A DNA stretch of 32,703 bases, taken from contig CAYQVW010000015.1 of NCBI GenBank assembly GCA_964421245.1, forward strand, positions 1 to 32,703, in the 5' to 3' direction. Position numbers and translations under genes: made by a program. Below are positions 24,396 through 32,397 of this stretch, piece after piece. This DNA is from CAYQVW01 sp964421245. Lineage in GTDB: Bacteria; Margulisbacteria; WOR-1; XYC2-FULL-46-14. The first letter of the stretch is position 1. Each line of letters begins with the position of its first letter. The notes beneath the pieces are model-generated. The model did no database searches, had not been told where the DNA came from, and worked only from the letters and a program-made list of their open reading frames with translations.

Positions 24396-24557
24396 ATGAA
24401 AAAATCAGTGCGCAAACTTGGAAAAGTAGGCAAATATAGCTATGCGATCACAATTCCTGGAGAATTTATCAAAAAGTTGAAATGGAAAGAGCGGCAAAAG
24501 CTAGTCGTTTCGTTAAAGGGGAAGAGGCTAGTGGTTGAGGATTGGGAGAAAAAGTAA
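24396..24557 (+). CDS. AbrB/MazE (SpoVT-AbrB) family small DNA-binding protein
   Basis: A 53-residue protein whose sequence fits one swapped-hairpin AbrB/MazE domain: RKLGKVGKYSYAITIPGEF then KKLKWKERQKLVVSLKGKRL and VVEDWEKK. Such proteins dimerise to bind palindromic DNA and often act as antitoxins or autorepressors. AAGGAG (24384-24389) lies 6 nt before the ATG. The three CTTACGTAAG palindromes just upstream are the obvious operator. It has no long C-terminal toxin-neutralising tail. The next gene has its own promoter, so it may be a stand-alone regulator or the regulator of the DUF4258/DUF2283 pair. Confidence 0.8.
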   Translation: MKKSVRKLGKVGKYSYAITIPGEFIKKLKWKERQKLVVSLKGKRLVVEDWEKK

Positions 24558-24567
24558 GTCTTTCTTA

Positions 24568-24576
24568 TGATATAAT
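24568..24576 (+). promoter_or_regulatory. Extended -10 leaderless promoter of the DUF4258 gene
   Basis: TGATATAAT is a perfect extended -10 (TG-n-TATAAT). It ends 6 nt before ATG 24583. There is no good -35 and no Shine-Dalgarno. Confidence 0.6.
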
Positions 24577-24582
24577 TAAAAC

Positions 24583-24807
24583 ATGGTGAAGATTCTTTTG
24601 TGCGGACATTCTAAACAAAGATTGAAGGCTCGAAAAATAAGAATTAGAGATGTTAGAATGGCAGTCCAGAATATAACCTCAACGGTTCCAGCTAAAAAGA
24701 AAGGAAGACATAAAATTTGTGGGGCTGTAAGTGGAAAATTACTTTGGGTTATTTATGAAACAAGAAAGAAAAATTCTTACTTTATTATTACATCATATTG
24801 GGCATAA
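24583..24807 (+). CDS. DUF4258 domain protein, probable RelE-like toxin
   Basis: A 74-residue basic protein matching DUF4258: H-S-K-Q-R-L-K-A-R-K-I at the N-terminus (family H-x-x-x-R-x-x-x-R-x-I), then DVRMAVQNI, and a final beta segment with LLWVIYE and FIITSYW. DUF4258 proteins are small RelE/BrnT-like folds that are often encoded beside DUF2283 proteins, as here. A ribonuclease toxin role is inferred from the pairing and not shown. It appears leaderless. The stop is 12 nt before the next gene. Confidence 0.75.
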   Translation: MVKILLCGHSKQRLKARKIRIRDVRMAVQNITSTVPAKKKGRHKICGAVSGKLLWVIYETRKKNSYFIITSYWA

Positions 24808-24819
24808 AGGAGGGATTAT

Positions 24820-25095
24820 ATGCAATTTACAATAGATACATCTGAAGGATTAATTTATATTCAAATGAAAGAAGGAAAGATTCATAAAACAGTCGAATTA
24901 GATCCCACAAATGAAATATATGTTGATTTGGATAGAAATAATAAAGTAATTGGTTTCGAAATTATTAATCCAATAAATATAACTGTTAAAGAATTGAATA
25001 ATTTTGCAAAACGATTTGATGTTCCGCAATTGAAAATTTTAAGTCCCGAAGGAATGAAAAAATTTGCAAAAGAGAAAGAATTAGTGTCTGCTTAA
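24820..25095 (+). CDS. DUF2283 domain protein, probable antitoxin partner
   Basis: A 91-residue acidic-to-neutral protein. The N-terminal ~45 residues match DUF2283: a strand with GLIYIQM, then ELDPTNEIYVDLDRNNKVIGFEI. A helical C-terminal tail (KELNNFAKRF ... GMKKFAKEKEL) could wrap a partner. AAGGAGGGA gives a very strong ribosome site, much better than that of the upstream DUF4258 gene. This is the usual bias toward more antitoxin than toxin. It is probably co-transcribed with the DUF4258 gene. Confidence 0.78.
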   Translation: MQFTIDTSEGLIYIQMKEGKIHKTVELDPTNEIYVDLDRNNKVIGFEIINPINITVKELNNFAKRFDVPQLKILSPEGMKKFAKEKELVSA

Positions 25096-25256
25096 TGTTA
25101 TTTGTTGTTTTACCTGACTGTATTTTTTCTATCGCTAGGCCGCTTCATTATATTAATAGCTAGATCCATTGTAGAAGAATGTTTTTCTTTATATGGTTTT
25201 CTTTTCTAGAATAAAATTAAATGATTAAAGGATTTATTTGGATTTTTAAAACAAAA

Positions 25257-27866
25257 CTAAGGCTTAAATCTTTTGGTGTAGGCGGTTGGCTCACCTGAGC
25301 TTAAGTCTTCCCATGCAATCACAAAACTGTTTTGTGAATTTGATAAAGCTAGCTTTGGCATGCGGCCGCTTTCTTGTATCAATACGCCATTCTCTTGATA
25401 GAGGCTATTGCCGTTAGAATTTATTTTTTGTAAATAGATAGAGTATTGTTCACCATCGCGAAAGTCATCCCAAACAATTAAATTATTAATAATTTGTACA
25501 TCATATTGAGTGCCAATAGATTTTACAATTGGAACTCCCCCTTCTTGCCAGAGCAGTTTTCCCTGATTGCTAATTGATTGAGCATATATATCCCAATTGC
25601 CAAAACGGAAATCTTCCCAAACTATTATGTTGTTTGCAAGTTGAGGTCTCTGTTGTGTTCGAGCGGATTGGCAGATGGCTATCCCGTCTTTAACCCAAAG
25701 ATTGTTGCCATTGCTATCTAGTTTTTGAGCGTAAACATCAAAACCGCCGCCCCCTTTATCTGTCCACGCAATTAAGGAGCCCAAAATATTTGGTTCCCTT
25801 TGTGTATCTGGGGCCGTACAAACTGCTACTCCGTCTTCGGCCCAAATTGATTTTCCGCCTAGATTTATTTTTTGTGCATATATATCGGAATGCCTACCAT
25901 CTAATCTTTTATCAACCCAAGTAATAATGAACTTGGTTGGGCTAATTTTGGGATCAGTTTGGTCTCCACCACCGGTTGCAACTATTTTCCCAAATTTTCC
26001 CCAAGCAAGCTTCCCTAATGAGGTGATTCTTTGAGCGAGAATGTCTTTTGCGTTATAATCTCCTTCATAATTTTCCCAGACTATAATTGCTCCCGATTTT
26101 GAGTCTGATACGATTTTGTGATTGGTCTGTTCAGAGTATCCGTTTTTGCTTAAAACGGCTGTCCCATTTTTATTCCACAATTTCGTACCAGAGCCTGATA
26201 TTTTTTGTGCCAGTATTTTAGGCTCAGCCGGATTTGCATAATCTTCAAATGATACAATAATTCCACCACTACCATCACTTGTAATATTTGGATTTTTTTG
26301 TTCTACATCGCTACTTGTTGCAGCAATCCCCTCTCTTGACCACAATTTTGTTCCGTTGGAGCTTATTTTTTGCAAATAAATTTTTGGAAATCCTAGTCTT
26401 GAATCTTCAAAGGCATAGATGTAATTATCAAAACCATCGTTGATGATTTTTATGTTTTGTTGTTTTGTTCGACCAAAACTCGCGTTTACTAATTCTCCGT
26501 TAATATTCCAAGATAAGTTTCCATATGGGTCAATTTTTTGTGCATAAATATCCGAGCTTCCATTTTTATAATTATTGAAGGCGACAATCAAGGAATTGTT
26601 TTGATTAGATGCCAGATCAAGCTGAGACGAGTTTCTTTGTCCCTTGGCAATAGCAACTCCGGATGCATCAAATAATTTATTACCGATCGAGTCAATTTTT
26701 TGTGCATAAATTTCTGGGTGTCCTCTGCGATGATCAATCCAGCTGATTGACCAAGTATCTTGTCCTGTGATTTGAGCTTTTTCTTGATTTCCCCTAACTT
26801 GAATTAGTGGGTATTCTTGTTCCCACTTTAAATTGCCGTTTTGATCTGATATCTGAGCATAGAGATCTAGATCTCCTGCATAAGGATCAGACCAGACTAT
26901 TAAAAGTTTATTTTGTCGGTTTTTCGCGATTTGAGGGTGGGTAGGGGAGATTGAATTATGAGATATTTTTTTACCTTGATCTCTAAATTTAATTTTTCCA
27001 TTGTTGTCTACGATTTGAAGATAGATTCCATTATTCTTTATTCTATATGTTAGGGCAATAGCATTGTCGATGCTAACGATTTTGGGATCTTCCGCTGAAG
27101 AATCTGACTGAGCCACTCTCTTTCCGTTTGTCTCCCAAGCAATGTTTCCGGATGATCCGACCCTCTGTGCGTAAATATCAAAATTTCCGAATCGACGATC
27201 AGACCAAACAACAATTGCCCCACCATTCGAATCAGAAGCAATCTTAGGAAACCATTGGGTTCCGTGAGTATAAGTTAGTGCAATCCCGTTTATTGTCCAG
27301 AGAGGAGCTCCATTTGAATTAACCCTTTGGACATATATATCTTCATTGTCGAACCTTAAATCGTGCCAGGTAATTATGGCCCCACCCATATCATCACTTA
27401 TGATTTCAGGATATAACTGGTTTTTTTCAACTTGGGTGATAGGAATCCCATTAGCAGACCAGAGCCGCTGTCCAGAGGAATTAATTTTTTGTGCATAAAT
27501 TTCAGAATTGCCATTTTGTTCGTTTTGCCAGGTAATAATTACTGATCCGGTTTTAGCTTTGATTATTCTTGCATTAGTTTGGCTGCCAGATTGGCTTGAA
27601 ATTTGAATCCCATTTTTTCCCCAAACGGAGTTTCCAGATTCATTAATCCTTTGAGCAAAAAGTTTCGTCTCTCCTAGTCGTTTATCTTCAAAAACAGTAA
27701 TATAGCCATTATTTCCATCGTTTATGATTTTGGGGTTTTCTTGATCTATCTTGGCGGTTGTTTCACAAACTTGTATGGCGTTATTCCAGATTGGGGTAGG
27801 GGTTGCGGCAGAACTAAGAGAGGGGATCATGAAGAGACAAAATATGATAAATAAAAAAAATCTCAT
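25257..27866 (-). CDS. Secreted protein of about 15 tandem ~55-residue repeats (beta-propeller-like)
   Basis: An 869-residue exported protein with signal peptide 1-20 (ending LSSA). The mature chain is almost wholly repeats: I count 15 copies of the core YAQ-[KR]-[IV]-[ND]-x-x-G followed by W-x-x-N-G-[IV]. Each copy is introduced by GGAI-[IV]-x-W-x-D-x-R-x-G-x-x-D-I. A 16th partial copy ends the protein (YTKRFKP). Repeat length and the W-D-x-R blades suggest one or two beta-propellers or a beta-solenoid. No enzyme motif and no sorting domain are seen. It overlaps the smc stop by 4 nt (ATGA), so it is translated from the smc transcript, an odd partnership. The role is unknown; a surface or envelope protein is likely. 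Confidence 0.8.
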   Translation of the reverse strand: MRFFLFIIFCLFMIPSLSSAATPTPIWNNAIQVCETTAKIDQENPKIINDGNNGYITVFEDKRLGETKLFAQRINESGNSVWGKNGIQISSQSGSQTNARIIKAKTGSVIITWQNEQNGNSEIYAQKINSSGQRLWSANGIPITQVEKNQLYPEIISDDMGGAIITWHDLRFDNEDIYVQRVNSNGAPLWTINGIALTYTHGTQWFPKIASDSNGGAIVVWSDRRFGNFDIYAQRVGSSGNIAWETNGKRVAQSDSSAEDPKIVSIDNAIALTYRIKNNGIYLQIVDNNGKIKFRDQGKKISHNSISPTHPQIAKNRQNKLLIVWSDPYAGDLDLYAQISDQNGNLKWEQEYPLIQVRGNQEKAQITGQDTWSISWIDHRRGHPEIYAQKIDSIGNKLFDASGVAIAKGQRNSSQLDLASNQNNSLIVAFNNYKNGSSDIYAQKIDPYGNLSWNINGELVNASFGRTKQQNIKIINDGFDNYIYAFEDSRLGFPKIYLQKISSNGTKLWSREGIAATSSDVEQKNPNITSDGSGGIIVSFEDYANPAEPKILAQKISGSGTKLWNKNGTAVLSKNGYSEQTNHKIVSDSKSGAIIVWENYEGDYNAKDILAQRITSLGKLAWGKFGKIVATGGGDQTDPKISPTKFIITWVDKRLDGRHSDIYAQKINLGGKSIWAEDGVAVCTAPDTQREPNILGSLIAWTDKGGGGFDVYAQKLDSNGNNLWVKDGIAICQSARTQQRPQLANNIIVWEDFRFGNWDIYAQSISNQGKLLWQEGGVPIVKSIGTQYDVQIINNLIVWDDFRDGEQYSIYLQKINSNGNSLYQENGVLIQESGRMPKLALSNSQNSFVIAWEDLSSGEPTAYTKRFKP

Positions 27867-30199
27867 ACGGATTGAGAATTTAGTTTATCCATTCTCATAG
27901 AAAGAATCTTTGAAACACCAGGTTCTTGCATAGTAATTCCATACAATGTGTCGGCAACTTTCATTGTGTGTTTATTGTGAGTAATAATCATGATTTGGGT
28001 GATTGTTGACATTTCTTTTAAGTATTTTGCAAAACGGTCTATATTGGCGTCATCGAGTGCGGCATCAACTTCATCCAGAATACAAAATGGAGAAGGGTTT
28101 GTTTTTAGAAATGCGAACAAAATCGCAATAGCGGTTAATGCTCGCTCACCACCCGAGAGAGATTGCAATGGTAGCCATTTTCTTCCCGAGGGGCAGGTTT
28201 GGATTTCGATTCCAGCTTCAAGAGGGTTGTTGTTTTCTTTTAATGCAAGTTCTAGTTTTGCTTCTCCTCCCACAAAAAGTTGGGAGTAAATTTCCTTAAA
28301 GTGTCGGGCAACAATCTCCATCTTTTGTAGGAATTCTTCTTTTGCTTTAAGATCTAGTTCGTAAATTAATTGCTTCAGGTTTTTACGTGCGGAATCAAGA
28401 TCTTCATATTGTTCGGTAATTAATTTGTGTCTTTCTTGCGATTGTTTAAACTCAGAAATAGCCAATAGATTTACCGGTTCAAGTTCTAGCATTCTAACTC
28501 TGGTTTTTCCAGATTCTTTTTTGGCGGAAGCAATATTTGAAACCTCATATTCTAACTTTAATAGGTCTTCAACTGTGAGCATGTACTCTGTTTGGATTCT
28601 TTCTGTGATTTGTGATAGTTCGCCATCTGTTTTTGCCAGCGCTATCTCACTTTTTAAGAAAGTATCAGGAGCATTGCCGACTCCTCCGGTTTTTTGATGA
28701 GATTCTAGTTGATCAAGCTCATGCGAGGTCTTTTCTTTATCTTTTTTAATAGTAATAATTTTGTCCTGTAATTTGTGATGGTCCTCTTGTAGTTTTAGGA
28801 ATAGGGGGCTTCGATTTATGCTTTGATTTGTGTCTTTGTTCTCATTCTCAATAACATCAAGTTGTTTTTTAAGATCAATCGATTTATCCTTTGCATTTTC
28901 AAGTTCCACAGTTTTATTTATCAGTATTTTTTCCTGCGATATTTTTTGTTCTTCCACTTCTCTTATTTCGCTCATCAGCATATCTTGCAATTTATTTTTC
29001 ATTGATTGATCTTCGATTTTTTTGCCATGAATGTTTGAAATAAGATTTTTTGATATAGCCAGTAGTTTTTCCGAATTCACAAAGAAGGACTTTAATTCGG
29101 GTAAAATATCCATTTCTTCTACTTCAATGTTTTCGGCCTTAGTTTTTAACTCTTTCAGTCTAATTTCTAGCTTTTTGCGAGTATCATTAATTTGATTTAT
29201 TTCAAAAAGGATAAATCTCTCCGTCTCTTTTAAATCTCGAAGCTTGTTCTTTTCGTTAAAGAGTGTGCGTTGTTGTTCTATGATGAAGCTGCTACGTTCA
29301 TTTTCCATCTTTTCTTTTATGTTTTCTAGTTCAGTAAAGGCATTCTCAAGCTCAATGTCCAAGGCCCTGGCTTTTTCACGCAAGGCTTGTTTTTCCGCTT
29401 CAACGATCTTTTGTTGTTTTTCGTGTTCTGCTTTATTTTCTTTAAATTTGTCAATTTCTGTTTTTAATAGAGTGGCTTTTTCAAGTAGTGAGCTAACCTG
29501 CTTTTTTGCGATCCCAAGGTCTAATTCTTTTAATTTGTCTTTTAGTTTTGTGTATTCTTGCGCTGCAAGGGATTGTTGTTCTAAGACCCCAAGGTTTTCA
29601 CTGATTTCATTTTTGAGATCACTAATTCTCAAGAGGTTTTGTTCGGCTAGGATTAATTTTTTTTCAGCTTCAATTTTTCTTTGTTTATATTTTCTGATCC
29701 CAGCGACTTCTTCAAATACAGCACGACGCTCTTCTGGCTGCGAAGATAAAATAGCATCAACTTTTCCTTGACCGATGATAGCCAGGGAGTCTTCAGATAC
29801 CCCGGCGTCCAAGAAAAGATCTTTGATGTCTTTTAGTCTGCAGGTATTATTATTAATTGAGAATTCAGATGTTCCGTCCCTGAAGGTTCTTCTTTTGATT
29901 TGGACTTCAGTAAAATCAATTGGCAGGCTTTGGTCGCTATTGTCTAGGGTTAGGGAGACCTCGGCCAAAGAGAGCGGTTTTTTCTCTTGGGTGCCGGCGA
30001 AAATAACATCGGTTAGGTTTTTTATTCTTAATTCGTTCGAGCTTCCTTCGCCAAGAATAAAACGAAATGCATCAACTGTATTGCTCTTCCCGCAGCCATT
30101 GGGACCGACAATGGCAGTGATTCCAGATGGGTCGAACTCAAAGACAGTCTTATCCGCAAATGTTTTGAATCCACGGAGATTAAGGGACTTTAAAAACAT
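27863..30199 (-). CDS. smc: Short SMC-family chromosome condensation ATPase lacking an evident hinge
   Basis: A 778-residue SMC protein; bacterial SMCs are usually 1100-1200. Both ATPase halves are complete. Walker A GPNGCGKS is at 32-39, and IGQGKVDAILSS gives the Q-loop region. The signature LSGGERALTAIAILFA is near 679, and Walker B FCILDEVDAALDD near 706-718 is followed by a THNKHTM switch. Between them are two coiled-coil arms (about 165-355 and 400-640). The centre (about 360-400, DILPELKSFFVNSEK...) is too short for the ~130-residue SMC hinge and lacks its glycine pattern. It also lacks a Rad50-type CxxC hook. The start is ATG 30199, leaderless. scpA and scpB are not in the window. Confidence 0.88.
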   Translation of the reverse strand: MFLKSLNLRGFKTFADKTVFEFDPSGITAIVGPNGCGKSNTVDAFRFILGEGSSNELRIKNLTDVIFAGTQEKKPLSLAEVSLTLDNSDQSLPIDFTEVQIKRRTFRDGTSEFSINNNTCRLKDIKDLFLDAGVSEDSLAIIGQGKVDAILSSQPEERRAVFEEVAGIRKYKQRKIEAEKKLILAEQNLLRISDLKNEISENLGVLEQQSLAAQEYTKLKDKLKELDLGIAKKQVSSLLEKATLLKTEIDKFKENKAEHEKQQKIVEAEKQALREKARALDIELENAFTELENIKEKMENERSSFIIEQQRTLFNEKNKLRDLKETERFILFEINQINDTRKKLEIRLKELKTKAENIEVEEMDILPELKSFFVNSEKLLAISKNLISNIHGKKIEDQSMKNKLQDMLMSEIREVEEQKISQEKILINKTVELENAKDKSIDLKKQLDVIENENKDTNQSINRSPLFLKLQEDHHKLQDKIITIKKDKEKTSHELDQLESHQKTGGVGNAPDTFLKSEIALAKTDGELSQITERIQTEYMLTVEDLLKLEYEVSNIASAKKESGKTRVRMLELEPVNLLAISEFKQSQERHKLITEQYEDLDSARKNLKQLIYELDLKAKEEFLQKMEIVARHFKEIYSQLFVGGEAKLELALKENNNPLEAGIEIQTCPSGRKWLPLQSLSGGERALTAIAILFAFLKTNPSPFCILDEVDAALDDANIDRFAKYLKEMSTITQIMIITHNKHTMKVADTLYGITMQEPGVSKILSMRMDKLNSQSV

Positions 30200-30206
30200 A
30201 TTGTAA

Positions 30207-30258
30207 ATTATAACTAATAACTAATTAACTTGCAACAAAACTCGTGCTTTGTTAAAAT
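30207..30258. promoter_or_regulatory. Divergent smc / histidine kinase promoters sharing one -35
   Basis: TTGCAA at 30230-30235 is self-complementary and serves as -35 on both strands. Leftward, a 17-bp spacer leads to TATAAT (30212-30207), 7 nt before the smc ATG. Rightward, a 17-bp spacer leads to TAAAAT (30253-30258), 9 nt before the kinase ATG. Neither gene has a Shine-Dalgarno. Confidence 0.65.
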
Positions 30259-30267
30259 ACCAATCAG

Positions 30268-32382
30268 ATGGATTCTTTAGTCTTTTTTATTAAGTTTTTT
30301 GTCTGCAGCGCTCTTCTTGGGAGTCTTTTTATTTTTCTCCCCGGATATTTTCGTTCCAAACGGCTTAAAGAGTTGTTTTTGTCTTTAGCATCTTTATCTT
30401 TTTTCATATATATTGCGGCGACGCTGGCTCTTCAATTTTTTGTAAGATACGGTCGACCACATGATGAAATTTTTATCATTCAAAAGGTAATAGCGGTTTC
30501 TCTTATATTTGGCAGCCTTTTTATTTTTCTTTTAATTAATACGCGGTTTAAAAAGGGGTTAGGTATTATTATAGTTCCTTTTTTTGTTCTGGCTTTCTTG
30601 GGAATGATTTGGGCTACATTGTTTACAACCTTAATTAAACAAGAAACAGCCCAGCTTATCTTTTTTGTAATGTGGGGATTATTGGGTATTGCAAGCTTTA
30701 TTTCTATTTTTGGCGTTAAGAGGGGTGATGTTGGTCAAAAGGTCCTCTATTTTTATACTTTTCTTGCGTGCTCACTTTTTGTCGCTGCGTATATGCTGTT
30801 TGTGTTTTCTTCTAGTTTAATTACTGCCTGGGTTTTTATATTGCTTGGTTCGGTTGGAGTGGCCTTGGGAGAGGGGATTGATAAGGACTCCCAATTAGCG
30901 AGGAATCCCCTAAATTACTTTAGGAGCCGGCTGCTTTTTAAGGTTATCTTTGGTTTTGTTTCTATCATCATCATTGTATTTGGTGCAACTCATATTTTTA
31001 CAATGGAATTAACCAAATCCAATCTTCAAAATAATATTTACACTAATTATCGCAAGGCCGTCAATGAACTGGCTCTAGATATTAGTTCTTTTGGAAGGGT
31101 TGATCTTGCTAAAATTAACAAAACCATAAGTTCTGCCAAAGTTGGCAGCCAATCAAATATTTATGTTGTTGATTTTCAAGGGAGATTACTAGCAAAGGCA
31201 CCTTCAAAAAACGTTGTTTTTAAGAAAAACCTTCGTAGCTGGATTCCGGTAAAAAATCTACTAAATGGTAAATTTGGTAGTGGAGAATTTGTTGGTGAAA
31301 ATGGTGTGAGTGTTGTTGGGGCATATAGACCAATTAGAAGTTTAAAGTTGGGAATAATAATTGAACAGCCAGCTGCAATTGCATATAAACAAATTGATCG
31401 AATTGAATCTGATTCTCTATTGTTTGTAATAGCAGGAATGGGAATTACGGTCTTATTGGGCTTTATTTTTGCAGGAACAATTGAGCGTCCGCTTCGGAAA
31501 ATAACCCAAGGAACCCAGGCAATTGCTGCTGGAGATCTTTCTTATCATATAAATACCAGATCAATTGACGAGTTGGGAAATTTGGCAGAGGCATACAATA
31601 GAATGACCGATGATTTACGTGAAACACAGAATCGTTTGATTGTTTCCGAAAAAATGATTGCTCTTGGTAATATGGCGGCTGGGATGGCACATGAAATAAG
31701 AAATCCACTGGTATCTCTTCGAACCTTTACTCAGTTGATGGCTCAAAAATGGGAAGACCAGAATTTTAGAGATAAGTTTCTTACAATTGTTCCACGTGAG
31801 ATTGAGAGAATAAATCGTATTGCTGAAAGTTTGCTTAAATTTGGTCGTCCCTGGCAGGCAGAGGTAAAAGAGGTAAGTATTAATTCTGTCCTTGAAGAAG
31901 TTTTGCTTCTTTTTGAGCCGGAGATGAAAAAGAAAAATGTTAATTTGAATACAAAACTAGCGGATGCTCCTAGCTTTAAAGGAGATGCGCCTCAATTGGT
32001 TCAAGCCTTTACCAATATTGTAAAGAATGCAATTGAGGCTGTTGGAGATAAAGGTGGTGGAGATCTTAATATTGAAACAGAATATATTTTGGCCCTTAAG
32101 TTAAAAACTAGGGGGTATTCTATCAACGAGATGACCTGGGGACATCGTATTGCTGAAAAACCTTATATCATGGTCAGAATACATGATGCTGGGGGAGGGG
32201 TTCCAGAGGGAAAACTTCAAAATCTTTTTGATCCTTTCTTTACTTCAAAGACCTATGGGACTGGAATGGGGTTACCGATAACCCTTCGAATTATAGAAGA
32301 ACATCGTGGTACAATAAAGGTTAAGAATAGACCGGGAGAGGGAACAACCTTTGTGATATATCTTCCACAAGAAGGGCGATAG
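30268..32382 (+). CDS. Membrane sensor histidine kinase (HAMP, NtrB-like catalytic core)
   Basis: A 704-residue kinase. Residues 1-250 hold about eight hydrophobic helices. An extracytoplasmic sensing region (about 255-380, with NIYVVDFQGRLLAKAP, Cache-like) is followed by a membrane helix (about 384-404) and HAMP (about 405-458, IERPLRKIT). The HisKA H-box has His475 in GMAHEIRNPL. The ATPase region has the N-box NIVKNAIEAV near 583, G1 DAGGGV near 642, FDPFFTSK and G2 GTGMGLP. The core resembles NtrB/AtoS-type kinases. No cognate regulator is adjacent. The lone CheY at 9370 is a possible but unproven target. It starts without a Shine-Dalgarno from the promoter shared with smc. Confidence 0.9.
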   Translation: MDSLVFFIKFFVCSALLGSLFIFLPGYFRSKRLKELFLSLASLSFFIYIAATLALQFFVRYGRPHDEIFIIQKVIAVSLIFGSLFIFLLINTRFKKGLGIIIVPFFVLAFLGMIWATLFTTLIKQETAQLIFFVMWGLLGIASFISIFGVKRGDVGQKVLYFYTFLACSLFVAAYMLFVFSSSLITAWVFILLGSVGVALGEGIDKDSQLARNPLNYFRSRLLFKVIFGFVSIIIIVFGATHIFTMELTKSNLQNNIYTNYRKAVNELALDISSFGRVDLAKINKTISSAKVGSQSNIYVVDFQGRLLAKAPSKNVVFKKNLRSWIPVKNLLNGKFGSGEFVGENGVSVVGAYRPIRSLKLGIIIEQPAAIAYKQIDRIESDSLLFVIAGMGITVLLGFIFAGTIERPLRKITQGTQAIAAGDLSYHINTRSIDELGNLAEAYNRMTDDLRETQNRLIVSEKMIALGNMAAGMAHEIRNPLVSLRTFTQLMAQKWEDQNFRDKFLTIVPREIERINRIAESLLKFGRPWQAEVKEVSINSVLEEVLLLFEPEMKKKNVNLNTKLADAPSFKGDAPQLVQAFTNIVKNAIEAVGDKGGGDLNIETEYILALKLKTRGYSINEMTWGHRIAEKPYIMVRIHDAGGGVPEGKLQNLFDPFFTSKTYGTGMGLPITLRIIEEHRGTIKVKNRPGEGTTFVIYLPQEGR

Positions 32383-32391
32383 TGATATAGT
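32383..32391 (+). promoter_or_regulatory. Extended -10 leaderless promoter of the nucleotidyltransferase gene
   Basis: TGATATAGT (TG-n-TATAGT) ends 6 nt before ATG 32398, almost the same arrangement as before the DUF4258 gene. No Shine-Dalgarno or clear -35 is seen. Confidence 0.5.
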
Positions 32392-32397
32392 TTAAAT

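Noticed and set aside
25096..25256. 161-bp AT-rich gap between the DUF2283 gene and the repeat-protein gene
   Set aside because: No clear terminator hairpin, RNA gene or coding frame. The longest minus-strand frame with an ATG is about 19 codons, with no support.
27749..27764. TGTTTCACAAAC, a half parS-like match
   Set aside because: Only the left half agrees; the CACGTG centre is missing, and it lies in the repeat-protein coding region.
29244..29771. 175-codon plus-strand frame opposite smc
   Set aside because: It is antisense to the coiled-coil coding region. Its Ser/Phe-rich translation is the expected mirror of Lys/Glu-rich codons; there is no ribosome site or family resemblance.
31788..31803. 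parS-like sequence TGTTCCACGTGAGATT (12 of 16 matches to the usual parS)
   Set aside because: It lies in a conserved coding segment of the histidine kinase (VPREIERI), which itself explains the bases, and its right half is poor. One weak site far from parAB is not enough.
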